In this document: in pieces, positions 49,901-60,466 of the stretch
How positions within the stretch are numbered: position 1 is the first letter of the stretch
How the letters are laid out: every line of letters starts with the position of its first letter
Assembly: GCF_003014675.1 (NCBI RefSeq)
Contig: NZ_PYAU01000001.1
Coordinates: 2,976,001 to 3,040,000, forward strand
Direction of reading: 5' to 3'
Length of the DNA stretch: 64,000 nt
Source of the DNA: Labedella gwakjiensis
GTDB lineage: Bacteria > Actinomycetota > Actinomycetes > Actinomycetales > Microbacteriaceae
Notes under the pieces: generated by a model
What the model was told of the DNA's origin: nothing
Database searches by the model: none
The model's input: only the letters and a program-made list of their open reading frames with translations
Position numbers and translations under genes: made by a program

Positions 49901-50976
49901 CCGGCGGCCGTCTCCAGGGCCTCGACGGACACCGCTCCGGCGAACACCCGACCGTCGTCCGTGAAGAGCACGTTCACGAGCGAGGACGAGATCACACGTC
50001 CGCCGTCGACGGGCGTCGTGATGGTGTCGAGTCCGTCGAGTGCAGAGGTGGCGTCGCCCGCGGCGAGTTCGACGATCGTGCTCCAGCCGCTCCCGGTCGT
50101 GGTGACGTCGGGTTCACCCTCCGCCCCGGATCCGTCGGGCAGCGTTCCGTCCGAGTGACCGTCGGCGGGGATGGCCTTCTCGGTGACGTCGGTCCCGGCA
50201 GGCGGGGTGAAGCTGAAGAGCGAGGCGTCGGGAGTCGAGAGGTCGAGGCTCGTGTACGCCACGCTGAAGGCGGGCGTGGACGCTCCGTCGGCCGTGACGT
50301 CGATGCCGAGCGGCATGCCCGTCTCACCGTCGATGGAGATCGTGACGTCACCGACGAGCGAGTCGTCCGCTCGCGGGGTGAGGACGAGCTCATAGGCGCT
50401 GCGGCCGGCGACGGTACCGTTCGATCCGACGGCGACGGTGGTGGTGTCGTCGAGCGAGTCGAGGAGCTTCTCGGCCACCGACGACGGCGTGGGAATCTCG
50501 GACGGTGTCGTGGAGTCGGGATCGTCGGACCCACCCGTCGACGTGACATGAGTGGCGCTCTTCGCGCCGGAGTCGTAGATCCACAGTCCGTCATCCGCCG
50601 TCGCGATGACATCGCGTTCGTCGAGCCGGTCGAGGACCTGCAGGCGCGCCCCCGCATCGGCATCGACATAGACGCGTGCGTCGTGCGACGCGGTGGCCAG
50701 CTCGACGAGCGCACTCATGATCGAGTCACCGTCGACTCCGGTGGTGGAGCCGGAACCGAGGGACGAGAGGTCGGGCAGGCCGAGGTCGGAGGTCTGCGTG
50801 AACTCACCGGAGAACGCGGTGACGTCGCTGTCGGCCACGAACTCGAGGAGCTGCTGCGGAGTCTTCTCCGGCAGGTCCTGCGCGGCGTTCGTCGTCATCG
50901 GGATGGCGATGGCCGCGGCGACGGCGATCAGGGGCACGGACGCGAACGGGACCCAGCGCTTCACTGACGTGTTCAT
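49897..50976 (-). CDS. LolA-like secreted or membrane-anchored protein
   Basis: A 359-residue protein. A single hydrophobic stretch at residues 8-30 (WVPFASVPLIAVAAAIAIPM) serves as signal or anchor. The outer domain begins LPEKTPQQLLEFVADSDVTA with FSGEFTQTSDLGLPDL, then VYVDADAGARLQVLDRLDER and LWIYDSGAKSATHV, the pattern of LolA/LppX-type half-barrels. FSFTPPAGTDVTEKAIPADG occurs later. Such proteins shelter lipid or sense envelope state. It is the first gene of the unit with the ABC-2 exporter, which suggests it hands cargo to, or senses cargo of, that exporter. Confidence 0.75.
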   Translation of the reverse strand: MNTSVKRWVPFASVPLIAVAAAIAIPMTTNAAQDLPEKTPQQLLEFVADSDVTAFSGEFTQTSDLGLPDLSSLGSGSTTGVDGDSIMSALVELATASHDARVYVDADAGARLQVLDRLDERDVIATADDGLWIYDSGAKSATHVTSTGGSDDPDSTTPSEIPTPSSVAEKLLDSLDDTTTVAVGSNGTVAGRSAYELVLTPRADDSLVGDVTISIDGETGMPLGIDVTADGASTPAFSVAYTSLDLSTPDASLFSFTPPAGTDVTEKAIPADGHSDGTLPDGSGAEGEPDVTTTGSGWSTIVELAAGDATSALDGLDTITTPVDGGRVISSSLVNVLFTDDGRVFAGAVSVEALETAAG

Positions 50977-51060
50977 GTATCCAGAGTCGCACTCGAACCT
51001 GGGTTCCGCATCCGACCAGGGGTGTATTCGTGGATGGATCGGACGCCTGTGGAGAGCGGG

Positions 51061-51066
51061 CAGAAT
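51061..51066 (+). promoter_or_regulatory. -10 hexamer CAGAAT, leaderless spacing
   Basis: CAGAAT ends six bases before the ATG of the MOSC gene, in the 96-base gap divergent from the LolA-like gene. Confidence 0.5.
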
Positions 51067-51072
51067 CGATCC

Positions 51073-51630
51073 ATGACCGCTTCCGTTTCCGCAGCCACCG
51101 TCGTCTCCGTCAACCTCGATCGGGGGCACCATTTCAGCAAGAACGTGGTTCCGGAGGTGGTCCTCGTCGAGGGGCTCGGCATCGAGGGCGACGCGCACGC
51201 CGGCGCGACGGTGCAGCATCTCTCCCGGAAGCGCTGGCACAAGGACGAACCGAACCTCCGGCAGGTGCATCTCATCCACCGCGAGCTCTTCGACGAGCTC
51301 GCCGAGGAGGGCTACTCGGTCGAGGCCGGGAACCTCGGGGAGAACGTGACGACCGAGGGGATCGATCTCCTCGGCCTTCCCCGCGGGACGGTCCTCCATC
51401 TGGGCGACGAGGCTGCCGTCGAGATCACGGGACTCCGCAACCCGTGCATCCAGATCGATCGCTTCCAGCAGGGGCTGCTCAAAGCCGTCGTCCGTACGGA
51501 CGACGACGGGTCGGTCGAGCGACGCACCGGCGTGATGTCGGTCGTGGTGGCGGGTGGGACCGTGCGCGCGGGCGACTCCGTGCGGGTGGAGCTCCCGGCC
51601 GAGCCGCACGAGCCGCTCCGGACCGTCTGA
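51073..51630 (+). CDS. MOSC domain-containing protein
   Basis: A 185-residue MOSC protein. VVSVNLDRGHHFSKNVVPEV opens the barrel, GIEGDAHAG near residue 37 and HLIHRELFDEL near 67 follow, and GNLGENVTTEGIDLLGLPRG near 87 is the family core. ITGLRNPCIQIDRFQQGLL carries the strictly conserved Cys125 that should hold sulfur or contact a molybdenum cofactor. The protein may transfer sulfur or reduce N-hydroxylated compounds. It is the first of a possible two-gene unit with the DUF4184 gene, though that gene has its own -10 hexamer. Confidence 0.9.
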   Translation: MTASVSAATVVSVNLDRGHHFSKNVVPEVVLVEGLGIEGDAHAGATVQHLSRKRWHKDEPNLRQVHLIHRELFDELAEEGYSVEAGNLGENVTTEGIDLLGLPRGTVLHLGDEAAVEITGLRNPCIQIDRFQQGLLKAVVRTDDDGSVERRTGVMSVVVAGGTVRAGDSVRVELPAEPHEPLRTV

Positions 51631-51663
51631 CGCGCAAACCCTGGAGGGAGCCGGGGCGTGCGC

Positions 51664-51669
51664 GACAAT
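51664..51669 (+). promoter_or_regulatory. -10 hexamer GACAAT, leaderless spacing
   Basis: GACAAT ends six bases before the GTG at 51676, the start expected from DUF4184 relatives (V/MPFTxSHAVVALPF). It argues against the in-frame GTG at 51658. Confidence 0.5.
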
Positions 51670-51675
51670 GACCCC

Positions 51676-52470
51676 GTGCCCTTCACCGTGAGCCATGCCG
51701 TTGTCGCCCTCCCGTTCGTCCGTTCACCGCTGCCTCACGGAGCCGTCGCGGTGGGGGCGATGACGCCTGACCTGCCTCTGTTCTTCCCCGGGGTCGCCGG
51801 TTACGGGGCCACGCACGGTTTCCCCGGTGTCGTCCTCGTCTCGCTCTCGATCGCCGTCGTTCTCTACGCCGTGTGGCGGCTCCTGCTCCGGCCGGCGGCG
51901 CCCCGCGTCCTCCCGCGCGCATTCGCGTCGAGGCTGCCGGCGGCATGGGCGGAGGCGCGGGTCCCGGCTCCCCGCGAGGTGCTCCCGATCGTCGTCGCGC
52001 TCGCCATCGGCATCGCCACCCATGTGCTGTGGGACGCGTTCACCCACCCCGGACGGTTCGGTTCCGTCCTGATACCGAGCCTCGCCGAGACGTGGGGACC
52101 GCTGCCGGGCACGCAGTGGCTGCAGTACGCGTCGTCCGTCGTCGGACTCGTCATCATCGCGATCGTCGGGCTACGCCACCTCGCCGGCGCACCTCGATCG
52201 ACGGTCGCGGTGTTCCCCCGACTGCGCGTCGCGTTCGGTCTCGCCGTGCTCCTCTCAGGAGCGATCGCCGTGGTCGTCTCTGTCGTCGAGACCGGGATTC
52301 CGACGGATTTCGGGGCGTTCCGATCGTTCGCGTTCACGGCGGGGACGCGCGCGGGAGCCGCGATCCTCGTCGTCACGGCCGGCACGGCGGTCGCATCGCT
52401 CCTCATCGCGCGTCGGCTCCCCGTAGGCGGGGAGCCGACGCGCGACCAAGGAGGTGCGACCGTCTCGTAG
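51676..52470 (+). CDS. DUF4184 family membrane protein
   Basis: A 264-residue integral membrane protein. It begins VPFTVSHAVVALPFVRSPLP and continues GAVAVGAMTPDLPLFFPG, the family start in which His and Asp recur as in phospholipase C-like zinc/metal membrane hydrolases. Another His/Asp patch, GIATHVLWDAFTHPGRFG, lies near residue 115. About six helices are visible. Function is not established; the paired H--D motifs suggest a membrane metallohydrolase. Start at GTG 51676 is chosen by family agreement and by the -10 hexamer. Confidence 0.82.
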   Translation: MPFTVSHAVVALPFVRSPLPHGAVAVGAMTPDLPLFFPGVAGYGATHGFPGVVLVSLSIAVVLYAVWRLLLRPAAPRVLPRAFASRLPAAWAEARVPAPREVLPIVVALAIGIATHVLWDAFTHPGRFGSVLIPSLAETWGPLPGTQWLQYASSVVGLVIIAIVGLRHLAGAPRSTVAVFPRLRVAFGLAVLLSGAIAVVVSVVETGIPTDFGAFRSFAFTAGTRAGAAILVVTAGTAVASLLIARRLPVGGEPTRDQGGATVS

Positions 52471-52487
52471 CGGCGCGTGCGCTCCGC

Positions 52488-54395
52488 CTAGTAGCGCGGC
52501 TTGCGCTCCGGGCGGTCGTCGCGGTCGCGGAATCCGCCACCACGCGGACCGTCGGTGCGCGGGCGCTTGCCGGGCGCCCCGCGGTCGGGCCGCAGCTCGA
52601 TGAGCTTGCCGCTGATGCGCGTCTCGGCGAGCTTCGCGAGCTTCTCCTCCGACATGTTCGCCGGCAGCTCCACGAGCGAGAAGTCGGGGCGGATGTCGAT
52701 CATGCCGAAGTCCTCGCGGCTGAGCCCACCCTCGTTCGCGAGCGCCCCGACGATCTGGCGCGGTTCGACGCGCTGACGGCGACCCACCGCGATGCGGTAC
52801 GTGGCCATCGGCCCACTCGACGGGCGCTGACGACGCTCCGGACGGTCTCCACCACGGTCGCCGAAGCGGTCGCCGCCGCGGCTGTCGCGGTCGCCGCGGT
52901 CCGGGCGCTCCCGCTGCTCGACGAAGGACTCCGACCGGTCGCGGTTCGGGTCGAGCAGCAACGGCTCATCGCCCTGCGCGACGACGGCAAGAGCGGCGGC
53001 CACGTCGGCCTCCGGCACGTCGTGGTGGGAGACGTAGTGCCCGATGATGTCGCGGAAGCGATCGATGCGCTCCGTCTGGCCGAGTGCCGCGGTGATCTGG
53101 TCGTCGAAGCGCGACAGGCGGGTCGCGTTGACGTCTTCCGCGGTGGGGAGGCGCATCTGCGTGAGCGGCTGGCGCGTGGCCTTCTCGATCGACGTGAGCA
53201 TGCGGCGCTCGCGCGGCGTGACGAAGCTGATCGCGTCACCCGTGCGGCCCGCGCGACCCGTGCGGCCGATGCGGTGCACGTACGACTCGGTGTCGATCGG
53301 GAGGTCGTAGTTCACGACGTGGCTGATGCGGTCGACGTCGAGGCCGCGGGCCGCGACGTCGGTCGCCACGAGGATGTCGAGCTTCCCGGACTTGAGCTGG
53401 TTGACCGTGCGCTCGCGCTGCGCCTGCGCCACGTCGCCGCTGATCGCGGCTGCGGTGTAGCCGCGGGCGCGCAGCTTCTCGGCGAGCGTCTCCGTCTCGC
53501 TCTTCGTGCGGACGAAGACGATCATGCCCTCGAAGTTCTCCACCTCGAGGATGCGCGTGAGGGCGTCGACCTTCTGCGGATACGACACCACGAGGTAGCG
53601 CTGGGTGGTGTTGGAGGAGGTCGTCGTCTTGTTCTTGACGGTGATCTCTTCGGGGTCGTTCAGGTACTTCTGCGAGATGCGTCGGATCTGAGACGGCATC
53701 GTGGCGGAGAAGAGCGCGACCTGCTTGTCGGTGGGGGTGTCGGCGAGGATCGTCTCGACGTCCTCGGCGAAGCCCATCCGGAGCATCTCGTCGGCCTCGT
53801 CGAGCACGAGGTACTTGAGCTCGGAGAGGTCGAGCGTGCCCTTCTCGAGGTGGTCCATGATGCGACCGGGGGTGCCGACGACCACGTGCACGCCGCGACG
53901 GAGCGCGGAGAGCTGCACGCCGTACGCCTGGCCGCCGTAGACGGGGAGGACGTGCACGCCGCGGAGGTGGGTCGCGTAGCGCTCGAACGCCTCGCACACC
54001 TGCAGCGCGAGCTCGCGCGTGGGGGCGAGCACGAGGGCCTGCGGCTTCTTCTGCGACGTGTCGAGGCGCGAGAGGATCGGCAGCGCGAACGCGGCCGTCT
54101 TGCCGGTTCCGGTCTGGGCGAGGCCCACCACGTCGCGGCCCGCGAGGAGCGGCGGGATGGTGGCGGCCTGGATGGCTGAGGGGGTCTCGTAGCCGAGGTC
54201 CTTCACCGCCTTGAGGACGGGTTCGGCGAGACCGAGGTCGGTGAACGTCTGGGTGTCTGCAGCCTGCTCCGTGGGAGCGGAAGCCTGCTCCGTGGAAGCG
54301 TCGGGGGATTCGGTCGTGGTCGATCCCGAGGTGCCCGCCTCGGTCGTGCCCGAATCCGCGTCGCTCGGATCCGTCGTGCTGTGGGGGGAAGTCAT
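52488..54395 (-). CDS. DEAD-box RNA helicase (DeaD/CsdA-like)
   Basis: A 635-residue helicase. A Ser/Thr/Glu-rich tail of about 55 residues precedes the Q motif (FTDLGLAEPVLKAVKDLGYE). AQTGTGKTAA near 92, PTRELALQ near 125, VLDEADEML near 195, the SAT motif, and HRIGRTGRAGRTG near 365 complete the two RecA domains. An Arg/Asp/Gly-rich linker leads to a DbpA-like RNA-binding domain (about residues 530-605; RIAVGRRQRVEPRQIVGALA), then an RG-rich end. It likely acts in ribosome assembly and RNA decay, often induced by cold. Its ATG overlaps the serine hydrolase stop (ATGA), with AAAGG directly touching the start. Confidence 0.93.
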   Translation of the reverse strand: MTSPHSTTDPSDADSGTTEAGTSGSTTTESPDASTEQASAPTEQAADTQTFTDLGLAEPVLKAVKDLGYETPSAIQAATIPPLLAGRDVVGLAQTGTGKTAAFALPILSRLDTSQKKPQALVLAPTRELALQVCEAFERYATHLRGVHVLPVYGGQAYGVQLSALRRGVHVVVGTPGRIMDHLEKGTLDLSELKYLVLDEADEMLRMGFAEDVETILADTPTDKQVALFSATMPSQIRRISQKYLNDPEEITVKNKTTTSSNTTQRYLVVSYPQKVDALTRILEVENFEGMIVFVRTKSETETLAEKLRARGYTAAAISGDVAQAQRERTVNQLKSGKLDILVATDVAARGLDVDRISHVVNYDLPIDTESYVHRIGRTGRAGRTGDAISFVTPRERRMLTSIEKATRQPLTQMRLPTAEDVNATRLSRFDDQITAALGQTERIDRFRDIIGHYVSHHDVPEADVAAALAVVAQGDEPLLLDPNRDRSESFVEQRERPDRGDRDSRGGDRFGDRGGDRPERRQRPSSGPMATYRIAVGRRQRVEPRQIVGALANEGGLSREDFGMIDIRPDFSLVELPANMSEEKLAKLAETRISGKLIELRPDRGAPGKRPRTDGPRGGGFRDRDDRPERKPRY

Positions 54396-55327
54396 CCTTT
54401 CAGGGTACCGGGTGCTTGCGAAATCTGAGACCGGGCCGGAGAATGACCGGTTCCGTCCACGACGGCTGTGGCCGCGGCCTCCGCCAGGAGGTGGTCGCGG
54501 GACTCCTCGTGAGCTGTCACCGTGACGACGGCGTGGCGGGCCTCGTCGACGACGACGTACTGCCCGTACCGCCCGTCGAGGCGCCAGGTGTCTCCCGGGC
54601 CGTCCCAGACGGCGAGACCGTATCGCGCTGTGGTTCCGTCGGAGCCCGTGGCGACCCATTCCGTGTGCATCCGATCGATCCACGCCGCATCGACGAGCTG
54701 CCGCCCCTGCCACTGCCCGCGATCTCGCAGCACACGGCCGATGCGGGCGAGCTCCTCCGTGCGGAGCTCCAAACCGCTGCCGCCGACGATGAAACCGAGC
54801 GGACAGCGGTGCCACTGCGGATTGTCGATGCGCAAGGGTTCGAAGAGTCGGGGGAGCAGCCAGTCGCGCACGTCGCCCACCGCGGCGGCGAGCATCCGCA
54901 TCGCCACGTAGGGGCTCGCGTCGCTGTACCGGAACACGGAGCCGGGCCCGGCCGTGGGCCGCCCGAGCATCTCCTGCGCGAGATCGGGGCCGGGCACCGG
55001 CTGGTCGCCGAACCACTGGAAGTCGATGCCGCTCGTCATCGTGAGCAGGTGCCTCACCGTGACACCGTCCACACCGTCTCCGAGCTCGAGCTCCGGAAGC
55101 AGCTCCGGAACGCGCGTCTCGAGGGTGAGCACGCCCTCATCGACCGCGATTCCGATCGCGAGCGCGCACACGCCCTTCGACACGGAGTAGACGTTCTCGC
55201 GATCGTCGCTACGCCATCGGTGTCCCGCCTCGTCGTCGCCGACGAGCACGTGGACACCGTATGCGCCGAGCGACTCCCGTTCGACGGCGGAGACGAAGTG
55301 ATCGAGGACGGACTGTGCGGCGGTCAT
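54392..55327 (-). CDS. Serine hydrolase, beta-lactamase/class C family
   Basis: A 311-residue protein without signal peptide. The SxxK nucleophile-base pair is Ser48-Lys51 in ENVYSVSKGV. The second motif reads RYSDASP near 143, where family members usually have YSN, so Asp replaces Asn. Other landmarks are VTVRHLLTMTSGID near 92, CPLGFIVGGSGLELRTEELA and YGLAVW near 240. It may be an esterase or D-amino peptidase; a cytoplasmic place is suggested by the missing signal. It overlaps and precedes the helicase gene. ATG at 55327 is preferred over one ten codons upstream. Confidence 0.85.
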   Translation of the reverse strand: MTAAQSVLDHFVSAVERESLGAYGVHVLVGDDEAGHRWRSDDRENVYSVSKGVCALAIGIAVDEGVLTLETRVPELLPELELGDGVDGVTVRHLLTMTSGIDFQWFGDQPVPGPDLAQEMLGRPTAGPGSVFRYSDASPYVAMRMLAAAVGDVRDWLLPRLFEPLRIDNPQWHRCPLGFIVGGSGLELRTEELARIGRVLRDRGQWQGRQLVDAAWIDRMHTEWVATGSDGTTARYGLAVWDGPGDTWRLDGRYGQYVVVDEARHAVVTVTAHEESRDHLLAEAAATAVVDGTGHSPARSQISQAPGTLKG

Positions 55328-55404
55328 GTCCCTGAGTATCGCAGCGGCCACCGACATCCGAAGGGGGTGTCCGAATCTCGACCCCCGCTGTCCGCTGTCG
55401 TCGC

Positions 55405-55410
55405 TACCAT
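55405..55410 (+). promoter_or_regulatory. -10 hexamer TACCAT, leaderless spacing
   Basis: TACCAT ends six bases before the ATG of the UvrA-like gene, within the 89-base gap divergent from the serine hydrolase. Confidence 0.55.
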
Positions 55411-55416
55411 CGGACC

Positions 55417-57819
<2,403 letters not shown>

Positions 57820-57839
57820 CCGGCTCCTAGTGGCTGCCT

Positions 57840-58004
57840 CTAACCTTCAGGTCGAATTCCTCTGAAGCTTCCGCCTGACTTCTTGGCGGCGAGAAACTGC
57901 CCCGAGGAGGTGTCCCGCTTAACCCATGTTCCCGAGGAGTTCTTCACCTGACTGCGTCCTGTGACGCTGCCCTGCCGAGTTCCCCTGCCGGTGTTCTTTG
58001 CCAT
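57840..58004 (-). CDS. Conserved small basic protein, 54 residues
   Basis: A 54-residue open frame, easy to miss by length cutoffs. It reads MAKNTGRGTRQGSVTGRSQV, continues through NSSGTWVKRDTSSGQFLAAK and ends SGGSFRGIRPEG. The pattern NTGKGxRxGSVxxRSQ, then W-KRDTxTGxF, then KKxGGxFKGVR is one I recognise from a widespread family of tiny hypothetical proteins. AGGAGG lies six bases before the ATG, an excellent ribosome site. It follows the unknown 461-residue membrane protein by 20 bases and is likely co-transcribed. The sequence is visibly less GC-rich than its surroundings. Confidence 0.8.
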   Translation of the reverse strand: MAKNTGRGTRQGSVTGRSQVKNSSGTWVKRDTSSGQFLAAKKSGGSFRGIRPEG

Positions 58005-58024
58005 GGTGTCCTCCTGGTGGAACT

Positions 58025-59410
58025 TTACTTGGTGCTACTGACAAAAAGGCCGAACCCATATAGGTAAGTTGCCGACCCAAGAAGCGCGAGGAGGCTCAGC
58101 GTCACGACGGTCGTACTTGCGGTGCGGAGCCGGGATCCCAGCGTCGAGGGCTCTCGAGCAAGCAGCACTGACGCTGCGAGAGCCGATGGCCCTACGACGA
58201 GTGCAAAGCCTTCGAGAGTTTCTGGAGTGTCTAGCCATAGAGCCAGCGTCAGCAGTCCGAGAAGCGCGGCTACCGAGTATGGGACGAGTTGAAGGCGTCT
58301 CAGCAGAGCCAATCGAAACCGGAGAACTATCCGATAATCCCGATCCGGATTATGAGCGTAGAACGCCCGGTTTTGGGCGTCTTGCCGAGACTGAAAGAGG
58401 CCGTAAGCAAAATCATCGTTTGACGACGAGTAAGCGGAGAAAGAGCTAATGCGCACGTTTGGGTCTTCCACCTTGAACGTGACGTGGTTTGTTCTAGCGT
58501 CTGCGACCACTAGTTCCTGAGTTCCGGGACCGATGCCAATGCCTCGACCAATGTCCCTGCGTTCAGTGATCTTTACCAGAAAGGGCTCATCCAGTGGAAC
58601 CTTAAGGGCAACTATGAGGTCGTAGTAGTTGGCGTAGTCCGCAAGCGAGATTAGGAAATCGTCGGCAACGTTGGGATTGTCTGGATCACTGAGGCTGTCC
58701 ATTCGTTGCAGGAGGCTTTGATACTCCGCGAGGGATCTAGTAGCTTCCTGTTCGTCCGCAATGTCCCCATCGATTAGGAGACCCGGCATCACGAGTTGGG
58801 GGGATTCGGCAGCCGAATAACGTTGGAACTTGTCGAGACGACGTCGCAGAATCTCGCGGCATTTTCCTTCGGTTGCGTCCCAGCGAAGCCGAGTCTCCTC
58901 GGAGAGGGTTCGGCCGAGTCCTGCGTTGACGAACTCGTCGACCGTACCTCGCTTGTGAGTGGAGAACCATTCGCCTACGAAGCCAAGAATTCGCTCGAGG
59001 ACCATCCGAGCTTGTTTGCTGACCTGCACGCCCGCCTCATCAGCCAAATTGACAAGGTAAAGAGTTTGTCGCGACGCGATTTCCGATCGAGGCAAGAGCC
59101 AACCGTCCCCGTCGGGCCCCGACACATCGAAATCAAGCAGCGGTCCGCGTGGCATCGCAGCGACGTTCAGAGCTACTAGGGCATGAGTAGCTCCAACTGG
59201 AGCCTGAAGGAAGTCGCGAAGCGGTGCCACCTGTAGGGAGCGCTTGCGACTACAGGATGTGGCGGAGTCGATAACGACTTCTTCGACGGAACGCACTCGC
59301 CACGCCAGTGGACTTGCGATGAACCTAGCTGTGACTTCACGATCGTCGATGTAATTGGCAACCGAGGACGCGGTCGAACCTGTCAGCCAACTCGGGATTT
59401 TCAACTGCAT
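58025..59410 (-). CDS. Unrecognised membrane protein in a lower-GC patch
   Basis: A 461-residue protein I cannot assign. Residues 1 to about 355 are mostly soluble, with a helical middle (TRSLAEYQSLLQRMDSLSDP) and segments such as FVGEWFSTHKRGTVDEFVNA. Three hydrophobic helices close it at about 376-393, 401-418 and 435-456, preceded by a basic RFRLALLRRL that should face the cytoplasm. The start is ATG after an AT-rich stretch. Base composition differs: one line inside it (58381-58440) is 50% GC by my count against 67% in a line of the preceding gene, suggesting transfer. It is followed by the 54-residue gene. No defence or mobile motif is visible. Confidence 0.75.
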   Translation of the reverse strand: MQLKIPSWLTGSTASSVANYIDDREVTARFIASPLAWRVRSVEEVVIDSATSCSRKRSLQVAPLRDFLQAPVGATHALVALNVAAMPRGPLLDFDVSGPDGDGWLLPRSEIASRQTLYLVNLADEAGVQVSKQARMVLERILGFVGEWFSTHKRGTVDEFVNAGLGRTLSEETRLRWDATEGKCREILRRRLDKFQRYSAAESPQLVMPGLLIDGDIADEQEATRSLAEYQSLLQRMDSLSDPDNPNVADDFLISLADYANYYDLIVALKVPLDEPFLVKITERRDIGRGIGIGPGTQELVVADARTNHVTFKVEDPNVRISSFSAYSSSNDDFAYGLFQSRQDAQNRAFYAHNPDRDYRIVLRFRLALLRRLQLVPYSVAALLGLLTLALWLDTPETLEGFALVVGPSALAASVLLAREPSTLGSRLRTASTTVVTLSLLALLGSATYLYGFGLFVSSTK

Positions 59411-59440
59411 ACAACGAATGATGACAGGGACCCCCGACAG

Positions 59441-59725
59441 TCAATATTCTCCCTCACTTTGTGCGTCTGGTCCGCGCTCCACGCTCATCGAGGACACGCC
59501 AGGGAAGCTCAACACGACGCGGTCGGGCGTCTCGACGAGGGTGATGAGAACGTCGTCGCAGGAGCGGCAGCGCACCACGATGCCGTGGGTTCCGTAGACC
59601 ATCTCGCTCGCGAGCGTCGTGGTTTCGCCGCAGCCGTCGCAGCAGCAGACGGCGGTGGTCATGTCGGTGCGGAACACCTCCGAGAGAGTCCCGGCGAGAG
59701 CGTTCCCGTCCACGTGGCTCGACAT
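59441..59725 (-). CDS. DUF6510 family zinc-ribbon-like protein
   Basis: A 94-residue protein of the DUF6510 type. It starts MSSHVDGNALAGTLSEVFRT, with the family DGNALAG motif, followed by two CxxC pairs: CCDGC near residue 27 and CRSC near 53, a zinc-ribbon arrangement. The tail VVLSFPGVSSMSVERG is the closing strand. The family has no assigned function, but it regularly accompanies flavin reductase and sulfite-oxidase-like genes, as here. The start shares a base with the stop of the flavin reductase, so the proteins are coupled. Confidence 0.85.
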   Translation of the reverse strand: MSSHVDGNALAGTLSEVFRTDMTTAVCCCDGCGETTTLASEMVYGTHGIVVRCRSCDDVLITLVETPDRVVLSFPGVSSMSVERGPDAQSEGEY

Positions 59726-60441
59726 CAGGATCCTCCGAACCGTTCGGTCTTCACGTTCTGCGGCTCGTGACCGAGGTCCACGAGGGATCGGGCGACGGCT
59801 TCGACGAAGCCCGTCGGCCCGCACACGAAGACGCCAGGAGCGTCGGACGCGGGAAGAGTGAGTGCCTCGATCACGTCACGGGTCACCCGCCCGGCGGGCG
59901 TCGGCCAGCCCTCCGGGGTCGAACGCGTGTAGACGAGGTCCACTCGGAAGGTCTCCGATTCGAGTGCCGCGATCTCGTCCGCGAAGAAGCGGTCCTGGGG
60001 TGAGCGGACGGAGTACAGCAGTCGGAAGGGAACGGCGCTTCCGGACGCCGCGTGCGCTCGCGCCATCGCGACGAGCGGGACGATCCCGGAACCTCCGGCG
60101 ATGAGCTGGATCGGTCGGGTGTCCTCCGGCGTCCACACGAACCACCGCCCCAGAGGACCGCGCACCTCCAACTGGTCTCCGGGCAGGACATCGTCCACGA
60201 GGTACGGCGAGACCTCGCCCGTCGGGATCTTGTCGACAGCCAGTTGCACGGAGGGATCGGCGCCGACGCTCGCGATCGAATAGGAACGCACCGCCTGATA
60301 GCCGTCGGGCGCGGTGAGACGCAGGTCGAGGTGCTGTCCGGCGAGGTTCCCCGGCCAGCCGTCGACGGCGATCGTGAGGCTGCGCCCCGTCGGCGTCTCC
60401 GTGCGCACGTGCGTGATCGTCCCGACCAACCAGTCCGTCAC
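59725..60441 (-). CDS. Ferredoxin-reductase-like flavoprotein (FAD/NAD(P)H)
   Basis: A 238-residue reductase. FAD is bound by RSYSIAS near residue 72, after GNLAGQHLDLRLTAPDGYQA. The nucleotide domain opens IQLIAGGSGIVPLVAMARAH near 112 and ends VFVCGPTGFVEAVARSLVDL near 205. There is no 2Fe-2S domain, so it should be an electron-transfer partner on its own. Placed between a sulfite-oxidase-like gene and the DUF6510 gene, it probably supplies electrons to, or takes them from, the molybdenum enzyme. GTG at 60441 is preferred; an ATG 60 bases upstream would overlap the preceding gene. Confidence 0.85.
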   Translation of the reverse strand: MTDWLVGTITHVRTETPTGRSLTIAVDGWPGNLAGQHLDLRLTAPDGYQAVRSYSIASVGADPSVQLAVDKIPTGEVSPYLVDDVLPGDQLEVRGPLGRWFVWTPEDTRPIQLIAGGSGIVPLVAMARAHAASGSAVPFRLLYSVRSPQDRFFADEIAALESETFRVDLVYTRSTPEGWPTPAGRVTRDVIEALTLPASDAPGVFVCGPTGFVEAVARSLVDLGHEPQNVKTERFGGS

Positions 60442-60466
60442 TGTGTGATGCTCGTTCGTGCGGGGC

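Noticed and set aside
57820-59420. Genomic island with integrase, transposase or attachment site.
   Set aside because: No recombinase gene, tRNA gene or flanking direct repeat was found; only composition and unknown genes support transfer.
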